Counted from the first letter of the stretch, positions 8,559 through 20,692 are shown. The stretch is 64,000 nt of DNA from Pusillimonas sp. T7-7 (GCF_000209655.1 NC_015458.1:1-64000); one strand, 5' to 3'. Numbers and translations are program-made. Notes: a model not told the origin generated them from the letters alone.

Positions 8559-11359
8559 CACTCATGAATGCACAAGAGGTCATTTCATGGTTGAGCCGGC
8601 ATGTGTCGCCCAAAGCGCAACTGTGCCTGGATACCCGTCAGCTGTCTGCTGGCGATGTGTTTTTTGCTTGTGTCGGCCTGACTGGCGATGGCCGCGATTA
8701 CATTGCACAGGCTGTTGAGGCCGGTGCGGCGGCGATTGTGATGCAGGCTGATGATCGGGCGAGCGCTACGCCGGCAATCGATGTGCCTGTGCTTGCGGTA
8801 CCGGATCTGCCGGGGCAGCTGGGATCCATCGGGCATCTTTGGTATGACCGGCCTTCGGAAGACATGTCCGTGGTGGCCGTCACCGGCACAAATGGCAAGA
8901 CCAGCTGCGTGCAATGGCTGGCAGCCGCCCTGAACGCCGAAGGGACGCCTTGCGGGACGATAGGCACGCTGGGCGTGACGCTACCCAATGGAAATAATCT
9001 TGGCGGTGTGCTGACTACCCCCGACGTGCTGAGCATGCATCGCAGCTTGGCCACCATGCGTGCAGCGGGAGCCCAGGTTGTGGCCCTGGAGGCGTCGTCG
9101 ATAGGGCTGGACCAGGGCCGCCTTGATCAGGTGCGCATAGTGATTGCCGCGTTCACCAACCTGACTCACGACCATCTTGATTACCACGGCACGCTGGATA
9201 ACTACCAACGCGCCAAGTTTTCCCTATTCGCCTGGCCAGGCCTGCGTGGCGCCGTAGTCAATGTTGACGACCCTGCCGGCAAGCAGTTGGTTTCGACATT
9301 GCCGCCGGCTTCAACGCTGGCTTATTCTATTTCAGGCCATGCAGAGGCAACGATCCAGGCGCAAGATATCCATGCCGGGCGCTATGGCCTGGTCTTCAAC
9401 GTGGTGACGCGTGATGGTGCTGTGCAGTTGCTTACCCGGCTTGTTGGTGAGCACAATGTAGCGAATTTGCTGTTGGTAACAGGCGTGTTGCAGCAACTGG
9501 GTTGGGATTTGTCCCGTATCGCACGAGTCTTGTCAACACTGCGTTCTGTCGAGGGGCGCTTGCAAGTGGTGGACGCCTTGGGCGCCGTCGGTGCTGCGCA
9601 TGGCCAGGCCATGGTGGTTGTTGACTATGCTCATACGCCCGATGCCCTGAAGCGCGCGTTGCTTGCCTTGCGCGATGTCGCCCGTGTTCGGGGCGGTAAA
9701 TTGATATGTGTATTTGGCTGCGGCGGTAGCCGTGATCGCAGCAAGCGGCCCATGATGGGGCGCATTGCCGTTGAGCTGGCCGACGAGGTCGTGCTGACCA
9801 ACGATAACCCGCGTCTTGAAGAGCCGCTGGACATCATCGCGCAGATCAAGTCGGGCATGTCAACCGCAGCGCGGGTCGAGCTGGATCGTGCTCTGGCGAT
9901 TCTGTCTTCCATCTGGGCAGCTGATGCGCATGATGTTGTGTTGCTGGCCGGCAAGGGGCATGAAACCTATCAAGAGTTTCAGGGTCAGCGTGTGCCATTC
10001 GATGACCGTGAGTGGGCTCGTTTTGCCTTGTCGTGGCAACAAGGGATGAGTATCTCGACCGACACCCGCAGTATTGCCAAGGGGCAGTTGTTTGTCGCCC
10101 TGAAGGGCGAGGCCTTCGATGGGCATGCCTACCTGGCTACCGCGCTTGAGGCTGGCGCTTGTGCGGCTGTGGTCGAGCATAAGGATACCGCTGTGGCGTT
10201 GCCGCAGTTTGTGCTGGGCGATACGCGCCAGGCGTTGATACGCATCAGTACGCTCTGGCGCCGGCAGCATGATTTGCCGGTGGTTGCCGTAACGGGCAGC
10301 AATGGGAAAACCACGACCAAAGAGATGATTGCCTCAATTTTCAGGCAATCGCCGGGCGAGGAGGCCAGTCTGGCGACCCGCGGCAACTTGAATAATGATA
10401 TTGGCGTACCACTGACGGTACTGCGTTTGAACCGCCAGCATCGCGCTGCCGTGTTTGAGCTGGGCATGAACCATCCTGGCGAAATATCTTTGTTGGCAGG
10501 TATTGCCCAGCCTACGGTTGCCCTGGTCAATAACGCCCAGCGAGAGCATCAGGAATTCATGCTGACTGTCGAGGCGGTGGCCCGAGAGAACGGAACGGTC
10601 ATCGATATGTTGCCGGTTGACGGCATTGCCGTGTTCCCGGGCGATGATGCCTATTCTGATTTATGGGCCGAGCTGGCTGGAACGCGCACGGTACTGCGTT
10701 TCGGATTTTCGCCTGATTTTGATGTGTATGCCGACCAGATTCATGCCGAGCCTACCCATACAGTGTGCTGCATCCATACGCCAATTGGCAGCGCCACACT
10801 TGCCTTGGCGTCTCCTGGCGTGCATAACTTGCGCAATGCGCTTGCCGCAGCCGCGTGTGCCTTTGCCACCGGTGTGCCGCTGGAAAGCATCGTGCAAGGG
10901 CTTGAGGCTTTCAATCCCGTGTCGGGCCGTATGCAGCCGCACGCATTAGCGGGCGGTTATCAGCTCATAGACGATACCTACAACGCCAACCCCGATTCGG
11001 TCCGTGCGGCCATCGATGTGTTGGCCGAACTTGATGGCAAGCGTGTGTTGGTGCTGGGTGATATGGGTGAAGTGGGCGCAAACGGTGACGCCATGCATGC
11101 GGAAGTGGGTGCTTATGCCCATGAGCGCGGGATTGATGTCTTGCTGGCCTTTGGTACTGCCTGCGTACATGCAGTCCAGGCGTTTGGCGCCGGCGGACAG
11201 TCATTTACCTCCATCGAGGCGCTGAACAGCCGGTTGCTGACCGAAATGCCTGCACATATTCTGGTGAAGGGGTCGCGTAGTACGCGCATGGAGCGCGTTG
11301 TCCGCGCTCTTGAAAAAGAAATGATCAATCACGAAGAAGGGGTACGCCATGCTACTTGA
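8555..11359 (+). CDS. murEF: Fused MurE-MurF ligase (DAP-adding and D-Ala-D-Ala-adding)
   Basis: One 934-aa reading frame encoding two consecutive peptidoglycan precursor ligases. The N-terminal half (about 1-495) is MurE, adding the third residue to UDP-MurNAc-dipeptide: ATP loop GTNGKTS (from G111) and DNPR at 417-420, the motif associated with meso-diaminopimelate selection. The C-terminal half (from about 498) is MurF, adding D-Ala-D-Ala: [18 protein letters not shown] and ATP loop [10 protein letters not shown] (from G581). No stop or frameshift separates them. The MurF half starts directly at its STDTR motif and lacks the roughly 20-25 leading residues of stand-alone MurF. MurE-MurF fusions are known in Bordetella. 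It overlaps mraY by 11 bp. Confidence 0.96.
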   Translation: MTLMNAQEVISWLSRHVSPKAQLCLDTRQLSAGDVFFACVGLTGDGRDYIAQAVEAGAAAIVMQADDRASATPAIDVPVLAVPDLPGQLGSIGHLWYDRPSEDMSVVAVTGTNGKTSCVQWLAAALNAEGTPCGTIGTLGVTLPNGNNLGGVLTTPDVLSMHRSLATMRAAGAQVVALEASSIGLDQGRLDQVRIVIAAFTNLTHDHLDYHGTLDNYQRAKFSLFAWPGLRGAVVNVDDPAGKQLVSTLPPASTLAYSISGHAEATIQAQDIHAGRYGLVFNVVTRDGAVQLLTRLVGEHNVANLLLVTGVLQQLGWDLSRIARVLSTLRSVEGRLQVVDALGAVGAAHGQAMVVVDYAHTPDALKRALLALRDVARVRGGKLICVFGCGGSRDRSKRPMMGRIAVELADEVVLTNDNPRLEEPLDIIAQIKSGMSTAARVELDRALAILSSIWAADAHDVVLLAGKGHETYQEFQGQRVPFDDREWARFALSWQQGMSISTDTRSIAKGQLFVALKGEAFDGHAYLATALEAGACAAVVEHKDTAVALPQFVLGDTRQALIRISTLWRRQHDLPVVAVTGSNGKTTTKEMIASIFRQSPGEEASLATRGNLNNDIGVPLTVLRLNRQHRAAVFELGMNHPGEISLLAGIAQPTVALVNNAQREHQEFMLTVEAVARENGTVIDMLPVDGIAVFPGDDAYSDLWAELAGTRTVLRFGFSPDFDVYADQIHAEPTHTVCCIHTPIGSATLALASPGVHNLRNALAAAACAFATGVPLESIVQGLEAFNPVSGRMQPHALAGGYQLIDDTYNANPDSVRAAIDVLAELDGKRVLVLGDMGEVGANGDAMHAEVGAYAHERGIDVLLAFGTACVHAVQAFGAGGQSFTSIEALNSRLLTEMPAHILVKGSRSTRMERVVRALEKEMINHEEGVRHAT

Positions 11360-12521
11360 ACTGGCGCGCTGGCTATCTGAGTCGCACATAAGCGCGTTTG
11401 GCGTCTTCGAATACATTACGTTTCGTGCCGTTTTGGCTTGCGGAACGGCTCTGCTGATTGGTTTGTTTGCTGGTCCCTGGGTGATACGCAGACTGACTGA
11501 ACTCAAGATAGGCCAGGCTGTCCGGGCGTATGGCCCTGAGTCGCATCTTCAGAAAAACGGCACGCCGACCATGGGTGGCGCGCTCATCCTGATCTCTATC
11601 GGTGTCAGCACCTTGATGTGGGCAGACTGGACCAACCGCTTCGTATGGGTGGTCTTGATGGTGACCTTTGGCTTTGGCTGGATAGGCTGGGCCGATGACT
11701 ACAAGAAGGTCGTCAACCGAGACCCCGAGGGCATGTCTTCGCGGCGCAAATTCTTCTGGCAGGCGCTGATTGGCATTGTGGCCTCGGTTTATTTGACGTT
11801 TGCCGTATCGGCGCCGGCCAACGCAGATCTCTGGCCGCTGTTTCGAGACTGGGTGCTGAGCGGCTTTACCATGCCTTTGCCTACCCGGGCAGACTTGATC
11901 GTGCCTTTTTTCAAAAGCGTCAGCTATCCGCTGGGTGTCTTTGGTTTTGTGGCGCTGACCTGGTTGGTCATCGTCGGTTCCAGCAACGCAGTCAATCTGA
12001 CCGATGGCTTGGATGGCCTGGCCATTATGCCAACCGTCATGGTGGGTAGCGCCCTGGGTATTTTTGCCTATGTGGTCGGACGCGTCGACTACTCCAAGTA
12101 TTTGCTTTTTCCTTATATCCCTGGTGCATCCGAGTTGATGGTGTTGTGTGCCGCCATTGCCGGCGCCGGGCTGGCTTTCTTGTGGTTCAACGCCTATCCC
12201 GCACAGGTATTCATGGGTGATGTTGGCGCGCTGGCCCTGGGGGGCGCATTGGGCACGATAGCGGTGATTGTGCGCCAGGAAATCGTTCTGTTCATCATGG
12301 GTGGCGTATTCGTGGTTGAAACGCTGTCGGTGATGCTGCAGGTCGCCTGGTTCAAATACACCAAAAAACGCTACGGCGAAGGCCGACGAATATTCCGAAT
12401 GGCGCCGCTGCATCATCATTTTGAAGTGACGGGCTGGAAAGAAACTCAGGTAGTCGTTCGGTTTTGGATCATCAGCATGATGCTGGTGCTTATTGGTCTG
12501 GCAAGCTTGAAATTACGATGA
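11349..12521 (+). CDS. mraY: Phospho-MurNAc-pentapeptide translocase MraY
   Basis: Polytopic inner-membrane enzyme that transfers phospho-MurNAc-pentapeptide to undecaprenyl phosphate, giving lipid I. The 390-aa sequence has about ten hydrophobic helices and the family blocks [12 protein letters not shown] (about residues 68-79), [41 protein letters not shown], and the basic MAPLHHHFE loop near the C-terminus. The aspartates implicated in catalysis (DD, DGLDGLA, MGDVG) are all present. It overlaps murEF by 11 bp and murD by ATGA. Confidence 0.97.
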   Translation: MLLELARWLSESHISAFGVFEYITFRAVLACGTALLIGLFAGPWVIRRLTELKIGQAVRAYGPESHLQKNGTPTMGGALILISIGVSTLMWADWTNRFVWVVLMVTFGFGWIGWADDYKKVVNRDPEGMSSRRKFFWQALIGIVASVYLTFAVSAPANADLWPLFRDWVLSGFTMPLPTRADLIVPFFKSVSYPLGVFGFVALTWLVIVGSSNAVNLTDGLDGLAIMPTVMVGSALGIFAYVVGRVDYSKYLLFPYIPGASELMVLCAAIAGAGLAFLWFNAYPAQVFMGDVGALALGGALGTIAVIVRQEIVLFIMGGVFVVETLSVMLQVAWFKYTKKRYGEGRRIFRMAPLHHHFEVTGWKETQVVVRFWIISMMLVLIGLASLKLR

Positions 12522-14047
12522 ATACGATGTCTTTTCCCTCGGTGCGCGTCGACGGCCTGACCCTGATTCTGGGTCTGGGCGAGACGGGCCTTGCCGCGGC
12601 ACTGTGGTGCGCCCGGCAAGGAGCGCGCTTGCGGGTGCTCGATACGCGAGCCGAGCCGGGGGGATTGCGGACTTTGCAGCAGGCGCTGGACGCCGATAAG
12701 GTTGATTACCGGCTTGGACCAAATGTGCTGGTTGAAGACGCTTTGCAGGATGTGCACACCATTGTGCTCAGCCCCGGACTCTCGCCGCTGCAGTCCCCGG
12801 TCAACGAGTTTCTGGCACTGGCCTCGCAGCGCGACATCGAGGTCATTGGCGAGATCGAGCTGTTTGCCCGGGCACTGGCCGATATGGCAGATCAGGGCTA
12901 CCAGCCCAAGGTGCTTGCCATTACCGGCACCAATGGCAAGACCACAGTAACAGCCATGACTCGCCAGTTGGTTCAGGCCAGCGGCCATACCGCCAAAGTG
13001 GCTGGCAACATTAGCCCGGCTGCCTTGACCGCCCTGAGCGATGCCCTGGCTGCGGACGATTTGCCGGAGGTCTGGGTGCTGGAGCTTTCCAGCTTTCAGC
13101 TGGAGTCGGTACGCACGCTCAGCCCTGATGCCGCTGTGGTGTTGAATGTTACGCAAGATCATCTGGATTGGCACGGATCCATGCAGGCTTATGCCGCAGC
13201 CAAGGCGCGCCTGCTGGGCATGTCCCGAGTTGCCATTGTGAATCGCGATGACCCCCTGGTTATGGCCATGGCAGACGACGTCAAGGCGCTGGCGGTGCGC
13301 AGCTTCGGACGCGATATGCCTGTATATGAAGGCGATCTGGGCCTGGAGCGCAGTAATGACATGCTTTGGCTGGCCGCGGCGGAAGCCAACGATTTTGACC
13401 TGCCCGCAGCACCCGCAAGGCGCAAGAAAGCAGCGGTCGCACCGCAGCGTCCGGAAGGTCGGCCAGCCCGCCTGATACCGGCCGATGCATTGCGTGTGCG
13501 CGGCCAGCACAATGCATTGAATGCGCTAGCCGCATTGGGTCTGGCCCGTAGCCTGGGTCTGGGTTGGGCCGCCATGCTGCATGCCTTGCGCGACTATGCA
13601 GGCGAGGCGCATCGCACAGAGTTCGTTCGCGCGGTGGCGGGTGTCGATTTCATCAACGACAGCAAGGGTACGAATGTTGGCGCCACCGTGGCAGCGCTCG
13701 ATGGCATGGGCGCTCCGGTGGTTTTGATTGCGGGTGGCCTGGCCAAAGGGCAGGACTTCTCTCCTTTGGCGGCGGCAGTGCGTGCGCATGCCCGTGCGGT
13801 CGTTCTGATCGGGCAAGATGCGGGGCTTATCGGCCAAGCGCTTGCAGAAACCGGTGTGCCGGTCGAGCATGCTGTCGATCTGGGCCAGGCTGTTGCCCGC
13901 AGCATCGAACTGGCACAGCCGGGCGATACGGTATTGCTTTCACCTGCTTGCGCCAGTATGGATATGTTCCGCAATTACGGTCACCGGGGCAGTAGTTTTG
14001 TCGATGAAGTGCAGGAACTGGCCTTGAGCCGTGGGGAGGTGGCATGA
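12518..14047 (+). CDS. murD: UDP-MurNAc-L-Ala:D-Glu ligase MurD
   Basis: Cytoplasmic ligase adding D-glutamate to UDP-MurNAc-L-alanine. ATP loop GTNGKTT starts at G137; [32 protein letters not shown] and [12 protein letters not shown] follow in the usual order. At 509 aa it is clearly longer than the roughly 440-aa E. coli enzyme. Most of the excess is a low-complexity Ala/Pro/Arg/Lys insertion around residues 290-318, just before the [11 protein letters not shown] motif. ATG 12518 overlaps the mraY stop as ATGA; a second ATG at 12527 is also possible. Confidence 0.95.
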   Translation: MNTMSFPSVRVDGLTLILGLGETGLAAALWCARQGARLRVLDTRAEPGGLRTLQQALDADKVDYRLGPNVLVEDALQDVHTIVLSPGLSPLQSPVNEFLALASQRDIEVIGEIELFARALADMADQGYQPKVLAITGTNGKTTVTAMTRQLVQASGHTAKVAGNISPAALTALSDALAADDLPEVWVLELSSFQLESVRTLSPDAAVVLNVTQDHLDWHGSMQAYAAAKARLLGMSRVAIVNRDDPLVMAMADDVKALAVRSFGRDMPVYEGDLGLERSNDMLWLAAAEANDFDLPAAPARRKKAAVAPQRPEGRPARLIPADALRVRGQHNALNALAALGLARSLGLGWAAMLHALRDYAGEAHRTEFVRAVAGVDFINDSKGTNVGATVAALDGMGAPVVLIAGGLAKGQDFSPLAAAVRAHARAVVLIGQDAGLIGQALAETGVPVEHAVDLGQAVARSIELAQPGDTVLLSPACASMDMFRNYGHRGSSFVDEVQELALSRGEVA

Positions 14048-15237
14048 GCCTTTTCGCTGATCTGACTTCCAGCGTCAATGCTGTGCGGCCTGGACGTACC
14101 ACCATGCCCAGTATCGATGTGTCTTTGCTGGTGGCAGCCTCCACTCTGGCTTTGTTTGGTTTGCTCATGGTGTATTCAGCCTCTATCGCGCTGGCCGACG
14201 GCCCACGCTATGAGAGCTATGGCCGCTACTACTTCGTCATACGTCATGGCTTATTCCTGCTGATAGGTCTGTTGTGTGCCTTGTTTGCCGCCAGCATACC
14301 CATGAAGATATGGCAAAAATTCGCTGTGCCGCTATTTCTGCTGTGCTTGCTGTTGCTGGTGGTCGTGCTGATCCCCGGGATAGGGCGTGAGGTCAATGGA
14401 GCTCGGCGCTGGTTGCCCCTGGGCGTCCTCAATTTTCAGCCGTCCGAGCTGATGAAGGTGGCGGTGTTGTTGTATGCAGCTGACTACACCGTGCGCAAGC
14501 AAGAATACATGCAGAACTTCATGCGCGGCTTTCTGCCCATGGCGTTCGCGCTGGCGATCGTGGGCATCGTTTTGTTGATGGAACCCGATCTGGGGGCCTT
14601 CATGGTGATTGTCGCCATAGCGGTGGGCATTTTGTTCATCGGTGGTATCAATGGCAAGCTGTTCTCAATACTGCTAAGCATTATGATCAGCAGCTTTCTG
14701 TTGCTGATCTGGGCGTCACCATGGCGCCGCGAACGCCTGTTTGTCTATCTGGACCCCTGGAATCCCGACAATACCTATGGCAGCGCCTATCAGTTGTCTC
14801 ATTCACTGATTGCCCTCGGGCGGGGCGAATGGTTTGGTGTGGGCTTGGGGGCCAGCGTCGAAAAGCTGCACTATCTGCCTGAGGCGCATACCGATTTCAT
14901 CGTGGCGGTCATTGGTGAAGAGCTCGGGTTTGTCGGGGTGGCCTGCCTGATCGGCCTGTTTGTTTTCCTGGTCTGGCGCGGATTCGAGATTGGCCGACAG
15001 GCCTTTGCCATGGAGCGTATTTTCAATGGTCTGGTGGCCCAGGGCGTGGCCTTGTGGTTTGGCGTGCAGTCCTTCATCAATATTGGCGTGTGCCTGGGCT
15101 TGCTGCCCACCAAGGGACTGACCTTGCCGATGGTGAGCTACGGCGGGAGCGGCATCGTCATGAACTGCGTAGCCATGGCACTGCTGTTTCGCGTCGATTT
15201 CGAGAACCGCAACATGATGCGAGGGAAGCGGACATGA
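14044..15237 (+). CDS. ftsW: Septal peptidoglycan glycosyltransferase FtsW
   Basis: SEDS-family membrane glycosyltransferase that polymerises lipid II at the septum with FtsI. The 397-aa protein has about ten membrane helices and SEDS motifs: [10 protein letters not shown] in the first helix (about residues 39-48), the [16 protein letters not shown] block, [31 protein letters not shown] in the large periplasmic loop, and [13 protein letters not shown] near the end. The aspartate expected to be catalytic lies in the EAHTDFI segment. Overlaps murD by 4 bp and murG by 4 bp. Confidence 0.96.
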   Translation: MSLFADLTSSVNAVRPGRTTMPSIDVSLLVAASTLALFGLLMVYSASIALADGPRYESYGRYYFVIRHGLFLLIGLLCALFAASIPMKIWQKFAVPLFLLCLLLLVVVLIPGIGREVNGARRWLPLGVLNFQPSELMKVAVLLYAADYTVRKQEYMQNFMRGFLPMAFALAIVGIVLLMEPDLGAFMVIVAIAVGILFIGGINGKLFSILLSIMISSFLLLIWASPWRRERLFVYLDPWNPDNTYGSAYQLSHSLIALGRGEWFGVGLGASVEKLHYLPEAHTDFIVAVIGEELGFVGVACLIGLFVFLVWRGFEIGRQAFAMERIFNGLVAQGVALWFGVQSFINIGVCLGLLPTKGLTLPMVSYGGSGIVMNCVAMALLFRVDFENRNMMRGKRT

Positions 15238-16307
15238 GCACACCGACCTTGTTGATCATGGCTGGCGGTACCGGAGGGCACATTATGCCGGGGCTGGCTG
15301 TGGCGCATGAAATGAAGGCACGTGGCTGGCAGGTGTTGTGGCTGGGCCATCCCGAGCGCATGGAAGGACGTCTGGTGCCGCCACAAGGCTTTGAATTGTT
15401 GCCCCTGCGTTTTTCCGGTGTGCGTGGAAAAGGTCTGTTGGCGCTGCTCAAGCTGCCTTTCACCTTGGGTCGGGCAGGCTGGCAGGCGCATCGACTGTTG
15501 GCGCGTGTTCGTCCCGACGTTGTGCTGGGCATGGGCGGCTACGTTGCCTTTCCTGGCGGCGTGGCGGCGGCATTGCATCGCATCCCTCTGGTCATCCATG
15601 AACAGAATGCCGTGGCAGGAACAGCCAATCGCTGGCTGGCTAAACTGGCCAGCAAAGTGCTGGTTGGTTTTCCAGGCGCTTTGCCTGGCGCTGTCATGGT
15701 TGGTAATCCAGTACGCAAGGCGCTTGTTCAGGTCGCCCCCGCGCCACAACGCTATCAAGCCAGGCAAGGCGCTTTGCGCCTGCTGGTGGTAGGGGGCAGC
15801 CTGGGTGCCGCCGCCTTAAACAACATCGTTCCCAAGGCCTTGGGTCAGTTGAGTGTCGCGGAGCGGCCCATTGTGACCCACCAAGCAGGTGAAAAGCATT
15901 TGGCGTCCTTGCGCGCCGAGTACGAAAAAAATGGCGTGCACGCTGTGTGTCACGCTTTTATCGACGATATGGCGCATGCGCTATCGGACGCTGATCTGGT
16001 CATATGTCGGGCTGGGGCGATGACGGTGGCGGAAGTGGCTGCGGTAGGTGTGGCGGCGCTGTTCGTACCTCTGCCGCATGCTATTGATGATCATCAAACA
16101 GCCAATGCACGTTACCTGAGCGAATGCCAGGGTGCGTGGCTGCAAAAGCAATCCGGTTTGACGGTTGAGTGGTTGGCCGACTGGCTGCACAAGGCAAGCC
16201 GGCCCGCACTGGCCGCTGTTGCCACGCATGCGCACGAGCATGCCTGCCTGAACGCTACCAGCCAGATCGCCGATGCGTGCGAGCAAGCTGTCAGGAGGCA
16301 GGCATGA
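15234..16307 (+). CDS. murG: UDP-GlcNAc:lipid I transferase MurG
   Basis: Peripheral inner-membrane GT28 glycosyltransferase that adds GlcNAc to lipid I, forming lipid II. The 357-aa product begins with the glycine-rich acceptor loop [14 protein letters not shown] (about residues 10-23). It has [35 protein letters not shown], and the UDP-GlcNAc region [35 protein letters not shown] 15234 overlaps the ftsW stop in an ATGA and starts at the family-typical position; upstream extension of the frame lies inside ftsW. Confidence 0.97.
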   Translation: MSTPTLLIMAGGTGGHIMPGLAVAHEMKARGWQVLWLGHPERMEGRLVPPQGFELLPLRFSGVRGKGLLALLKLPFTLGRAGWQAHRLLARVRPDVVLGMGGYVAFPGGVAAALHRIPLVIHEQNAVAGTANRWLAKLASKVLVGFPGALPGAVMVGNPVRKALVQVAPAPQRYQARQGALRLLVVGGSLGAAALNNIVPKALGQLSVAERPIVTHQAGEKHLASLRAEYEKNGVHAVCHAFIDDMAHALSDADLVICRAGAMTVAEVAAVGVAALFVPLPHAIDDHQTANARYLSECQGAWLQKQSGLTVEWLADWLHKASRPALAAVATHAHEHACLNATSQIADACEQAVRRQA

Positions 16308-17710
16308 AGCATCGTATACAAGGCATACATTTCGTAGGCATAGGCGGTTCCGGCATGAGCGGTATTGCCGAGGTCTTGCTGAACCTGGGGTATTCGATCA
16401 GTGGTTCTGATATACAGGAAACCAACGTTACCCGTCGTCTGGCCGGATTGGGAGCACGTATTGCCATCGGGCATGATGCCGCCAACATCCGGGGGGCGGG
16501 TGCGATCGTAACGTCTACTGCTGTGTCGGCAGACAATCCCGAAGTGCTGGCCGCACGCGCCGCACGCATACCCGTGGTGCCGCGTGCGCTCATGCTGGCT
16601 GAACTCATGCGCTTGAAACGTGGCATCGCTGTGGCAGGCACCCATGGCAAAACCACCACCACCAGTCTGGTCGCCAGCGTATTGGCGGCCGGTGATCTGG
16701 ACCCGACCTTTGTGATTGGCGGCCGACTGAATTCGGCTGGCGCCAATGCCCGCCTGGGTCAGGGGGAGTTTATTGTGGTGGAGGCCGACGAGTCAGACGC
16801 TTCTTTTCTGAACCTCTTGCCGGTCATGTGCATCATCACGAATATCGATGTTGATCACATGGATACCTATGGCCATGATGTGGCCAGGCTGAAAAGCGCC
16901 TTCATCGAGTTTACACAGCGCCTGCCTTTTTATGGCACGGCTGTGTTGTGCAGCGACGACCCGAACGTGCGCGAGATCATTCCCTTTGTGTCGCGGCCGG
17001 TCACGACCTACGGTATTGAGTCCGAAGCACAGGTACGCGCTTTGAACGTCAGGGCCGACGGCACATTGATGCGCTTTGATGTACAGCGCCAGGGCGCTAC
17101 AGGTGCTTTGCCTCCCATGACGGTCAGTTTGAATCTGCCCGGACACCATAATGTGCTTAATGCCCTCGCAGCCATAGCGGTTGCCACAGAGCTGGGCGTG
17201 CCGGACGCGGCCATCGTTGAGTCGCTTGCGGCCTTCAATGGCGTCGGGCGGCGCTTTACCCAAGTAGGCGACTTCCCCGTGGCTGCGCAGCAAGGTGGGG
17301 GTACATATACCGTGATTGATGACTACGGGCATCACCCGGTCGAGATGGCTGCAACGCTTGCCGCGGCGCGTGGCGCCTGGCCCGATCGCCGTATTGTGCT
17401 GGCGTTCCAACCGCATCGGTACACGCGCACCCGCGACTGTTTTGAAGATTTTGTACGGATACTCGGCCAGGCCGATGCCGTCTTGTTGACCGATGTCTAT
17501 CCGGCGGGGGAGCAGCCTTTGATCGCTGCGGACGGGCGTGCCCTGACCAGGGCGCTTCGGGTTGCCGGCAAGGTTGAACCGGTTTTTGTTGAAGATGTGG
17601 CAGAACTGCCCCAGACCATACGCGATTTTGCGCGAAATGGTGATGTTGTGGTGATTATGGGTGCAGGATCCATCAGCCGGGTGCCTGGGCAATTAGGAGA
17701 AGCAGCATGA
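16304..17710 (+). CDS. murC: UDP-MurNAc:L-alanine ligase MurC
   Basis: Cytoplasmic ligase that attaches the first amino acid of the peptidoglycan stem. The 468-aa protein starts [19 protein letters not shown], the UDP-binding glycine-rich start of MurC. ATP loop GTHGKTTTT begins at G112; [42 protein letters not shown] and DDYGHHPVE follow. CAGGAGG at 16292-16298 sits 5 nt before ATG 16304 and overlaps the end of murG, indicating translational coupling. Confidence 0.97.
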   Translation: MKHRIQGIHFVGIGGSGMSGIAEVLLNLGYSISGSDIQETNVTRRLAGLGARIAIGHDAANIRGAGAIVTSTAVSADNPEVLAARAARIPVVPRALMLAELMRLKRGIAVAGTHGKTTTTSLVASVLAAGDLDPTFVIGGRLNSAGANARLGQGEFIVVEADESDASFLNLLPVMCIITNIDVDHMDTYGHDVARLKSAFIEFTQRLPFYGTAVLCSDDPNVREIIPFVSRPVTTYGIESEAQVRALNVRADGTLMRFDVQRQGATGALPPMTVSLNLPGHHNVLNALAAIAVATELGVPDAAIVESLAAFNGVGRRFTQVGDFPVAAQQGGGTYTVIDDYGHHPVEMAATLAAARGAWPDRRIVLAFQPHRYTRTRDCFEDFVRILGQADAVLLTDVYPAGEQPLIAADGRALTRALRVAGKVEPVFVEDVAELPQTIRDFARNGDVVVIMGAGSISRVPGQLGEAA

Positions 17711-18654
17711 ACGGAACGTATGGCCGTGTAGGTGTTTTGTATGGAGGCCGTTCTGCCGAGCGGGAGGTCTCCCTGATGTCGGGCCAAGGCGTGTTCGAGG
17801 CATTGCGCAGCGTGGGTGTTGACGCGCATTTGTTTGACACGGGGCGCTACACCCTTGTCGACCTGATCAACGCCGGCTTCGACCGTGTATTTATTGCGCT
17901 GCACGGGCGTTATGGCGAAGACGGTACGCTGCAAGGCGCACTGGAATTGATGGGGCTGCCTTATACCGGCAGCGGCACTCTGGCTTCATCGCTGGCCATG
18001 GACAAAATCATGACCAAGCAGGTGTGGTTGCAGCAAGGTCTGCCTACCCCCCGGTACGCCATCCTGAGGCCGGACACCGATCTGGCATCGGTTGCGGCCG
18101 TGTTGGATTTGCCGCTGATCATCAAGCCGCCCCATGAAGGCTCTACGCTGGGTGTGACCAAGGTCGACGGGCTGGACAGCTTGCGCGAGGCTTATCAGTT
18201 GGCCGCCAGATACGATGCAGACGTGTTGGCAGAGCAGTTCATAGTGGGCCGTGAGTTGACTGTAGCCTTGCTGGGCGGAGGCGGGTCGGCACGGGCGCTG
18301 CCAGTGATTGAGATCGTGGCGCCTGATGGCAACTACGACTATGAGCACAAATATATATCCAACGACACCCAATACATATGTCCGGCAAAGCTGGATGACG
18401 CCCTGAGCGCATCCATACGCCAGATTGCCGAGCAGGCCTATGTTGCGCTCGGTTGTGAAGGCTGGGGCCGCGCCGATTTCATGCTGGATGAGGCAGGCAA
18501 GCCGTGGCTGTTGGAAATCAATACTTCACCGGGAATGACCAGCCATTCGCTGGTTCCCATGGCGGCCAAGGCAGATGGTATGAGCTACGCCGAGTTGTGC
18601 CTCGAAATTTTGTCAACGGCCAGCTGCAAAGTGCTGACGCCACCCGCGGCCTGA
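17707..18654 (+). CDS. ddl: D-alanine--D-alanine ligase
   Basis: ATP-grasp ligase that makes the D-Ala-D-Ala dipeptide used by the MurF half of murEF. The 315-aa protein is the DdlB size. Visible: [18 protein letters not shown] at the start, [63 protein letters not shown] and [17 protein letters not shown] with the metal-binding E and N. Overlaps murC by ATGA. Confidence 0.97.
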   Translation: MNGTYGRVGVLYGGRSAEREVSLMSGQGVFEALRSVGVDAHLFDTGRYTLVDLINAGFDRVFIALHGRYGEDGTLQGALELMGLPYTGSGTLASSLAMDKIMTKQVWLQQGLPTPRYAILRPDTDLASVAAVLDLPLIIKPPHEGSTLGVTKVDGLDSLREAYQLAARYDADVLAEQFIVGRELTVALLGGGGSARALPVIEIVAPDGNYDYEHKYISNDTQYICPAKLDDALSASIRQIAEQAYVALGCEGWGRADFMLDEAGKPWLLEINTSPGMTSHSLVPMAAKADGMSYAELCLEILSTASCKVLTPPAA

Positions 18655-18667
18655 ACAGGAGGAATTT

Positions 18668-19459
18668 GTGTTTTCAGATGCACGCCTGACCAACTTCATC
18701 GCGAACACGCTGGCTTTGCTGGCCGTGCTCGCCTTGATCGCGGGCGTCGTCATGTGGGTGGCACAAAGACCTTATTTTGCAATTGCCAAAATCCAGATCG
18801 AACCCATGCAGTCGGATGCCTTCAACTATGTGACGGCGGCCGGCGTGCAGGCAACGATTGCAGGGCGCGTGGCGGGCAACTTCTTTTCAGTCAATCTGGA
18901 CAGCACCAGGCACTTGATTGAAACCGTGCCTTGGGTGCGCCATGCGCAGGTGCGTCGTGTGTGGCCGAATTCCTTGCGTATTCAAATAGAAGAACAGCAG
19001 CCCCTGGCCTTGTGGAATGAGAACCAGATGATCAACACTTGGGGCGAGTCGTTTACCGCCAACCAGGGTCAGCTTGCCGACGATGCCAGCTTGCCCCAGT
19101 TGAACGGGCCGGACAGCTCCGAGCGGTTGGTGGTGCAGCGCTATGCCGAGCTGGCACGCTGGTTTGCACCACTGAGCCTCAGCGTGCAGGAAGTGACGCT
19201 TAGCCCGCGCTATGCCTGGGAAGTGAAGCTTTCCGATGGTGTGCATCTTAGCCTGGGCCGCGATCCGGCCGCCGATGTGGCCGACCCTCATGGCCGTTCG
19301 GGCGCCTTGCCTTTCGCTGCCCGCATAGAGCGCTTTGTGCAGGCCTGGCCCAAATTGTATGAACGGCTGGATGGTCGTGTCATCAGCAGTGCAGATTTAC
19401 GTTATTCCAACGGTTTTGCTATTACGTTGGCCCCTGTTTCCAATATCTCTTCGAAGTAA
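18668..19459 (+). CDS. ftsQ: Cell division protein FtsQ
   Basis: Bitopic membrane protein that bridges early and late divisome proteins and binds FtsL/FtsB. The 263-aa product has a short cytoplasmic tail, one membrane helix (about residues 11-32), a POTRA domain (about 38-107, ending near WVRHAQVRRVWPNSLRIQIEEQQPLALWN) and the beta domain. GTG start is supported by CAGGAGG at 18656-18662. The gene abuts ftsA with no spacer. Confidence 0.93.
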   Translation: MFSDARLTNFIANTLALLAVLALIAGVVMWVAQRPYFAIAKIQIEPMQSDAFNYVTAAGVQATIAGRVAGNFFSVNLDSTRHLIETVPWVRHAQVRRVWPNSLRIQIEEQQPLALWNENQMINTWGESFTANQGQLADDASLPQLNGPDSSERLVVQRYAELARWFAPLSLSVQEVTLSPRYAWEVKLSDGVHLSLGRDPAADVADPHGRSGALPFAARIERFVQAWPKLYERLDGRVISSADLRYSNGFAITLAPVSNISSK

Positions 19460-20692
19460 ATGACTATGACCCGTGACATCAAAGACCTGATCGTTGCACT
19501 CGATATCGGCACCAGCAAAGTGGTGGCGGTAGTAGCCGAGATATTGCCGGAAGGACGTTTCGAAGTGCTGGGCCTTGGACAGCACGAATCCCAGGGCATG
19601 CGCAAGGGGGTGGTGGTCAATATCGAATCGACCGTCAACTCGATACAGCGCGCCCTGGAAGAAGCTGAATTAATGGCCGACTGCAAGATCCGCGAAGTCT
19701 ACACCGGCATTGCCGGCAGCCATATCACCAGCTTCAATTCCAGCGGCATGGTGGCCGTCAAGGACAAAGAGGTGACGGCTACTGACGTCGCCCGCGTCAT
19801 TGAAACGGCCAAGGCTGTAAATATCCCCACCGATCAGCAGGTGCTGCATGTGCTGACGCAGGAATTCATCGTGGATTCGCAGGAAGACATACGCGAACCC
19901 ATAGGTATGAGTGGGCTGCGCCTTGAAGTGCGGGTGCATATCGTGACGGGCGCCGTCAGCGCGGCACAGAATATCGTCAAGTGCGTACGGCGCTGCGGCC
20001 TTGAAGTGCAGGACCTGATTCTGCAGCCTCTGGCATCCAGTCTTGCCTGCCTGACCTCCGATGAAAAAGAGCTGGGTGTGGTCCTGGTGGACATAGGCGG
20101 CGGCACCACCGATGTCGCCATCTTTACCGGCGGCGCCATACGCCATACAGCCGTCGTGCCGATCGCGGGCGACCAGATCACCAGCGATATCGCCGCCATG
20201 TTGCGCACGCCCACGCCGGATGCGGAAGAAATCAAGCTGCGCTTTGGTATTGCCAAGCAAGTATTGGCCAGCGCCGACGAGCACATTGAAGTGCCCGGCT
20301 TGGGCGACCGGCCCAACCGCCAAGTGAAGCGTCAGGCACTGGGCGCCGTGATAGAGCCGCGAATAGAGGAGCTGTTTACTTTCGTACAGCAAATCGTGCG
20401 CGAGTCCGGTTACGAGGATTTGCTGGCTTCGGGCGTTGTGCTGACAGGTGGCACGTCCCTGATGCCGGGCATCGTGGAACTGGCAGAAGACGTATTTTTG
20501 AAACCGGTGCGTGTGGCCGTGCCCGACTACGAGGGCAGTCTTGCCGATGTCATGCACAATCCGCGGTTTTCCACTGTGATGGGCTTGCTGTCTGAAGCTC
20601 GTTTGCAGCGCGCCCGGGGGCGCAAGGTTGCCCAGCAAAAGGGCAGCGTCAAGACCTTGCTGGCGCGCATGAAGGAGTGGTTCATGAATTAG
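19460..20692 (+). CDS. ftsA: Cell division protein FtsA
   Basis: Actin-like ATPase that tethers FtsZ to the membrane. The 410-aa protein has VALDIGTSKVVAVVAE (phosphate-1, about residues 12-27), the FtsA-specific 1C domain, VDIGGGTTDVAIFTGG (phosphate-2) and LTGGTSLMPGI (adenosine site). The last 13 residues, KTLLARMKEWFMN, form the amphipathic membrane-targeting helix. ATG 19460 directly follows the ftsQ TAA; ATG 19466 is an equally plausible start. Confidence 0.96.
   Translation: MTMTRDIKDLIVALDIGTSKVVAVVAEILPEGRFEVLGLGQHESQGMRKGVVVNIESTVNSIQRALEEAELMADCKIREVYTGIAGSHITSFNSSGMVAVKDKEVTATDVARVIETAKAVNIPTDQQVLHVLTQEFIVDSQEDIREPIGMSGLRLEVRVHIVTGAVSAAQNIVKCVRRCGLEVQDLILQPLASSLACLTSDEKELGVVLVDIGGGTTDVAIFTGGAIRHTAVVPIAGDQITSDIAAMLRTPTPDAEEIKLRFGIAKQVLASADEHIEVPGLGDRPNRQVKRQALGAVIEPRIEELFTFVQQIVRESGYEDLLASGVVLTGGTSLMPGIVELAEDVFLKPVRVAVPDYEGSLADVMHNPRFSTVMGLLSEARLQRARGRKVAQQKGSVKTLLARMKEWFMN

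Noticed and set aside
11373..12419. Long antisense frame over mraY
   Set aside because: No hydrophobic or domain pattern of its own; shadow of mraY.
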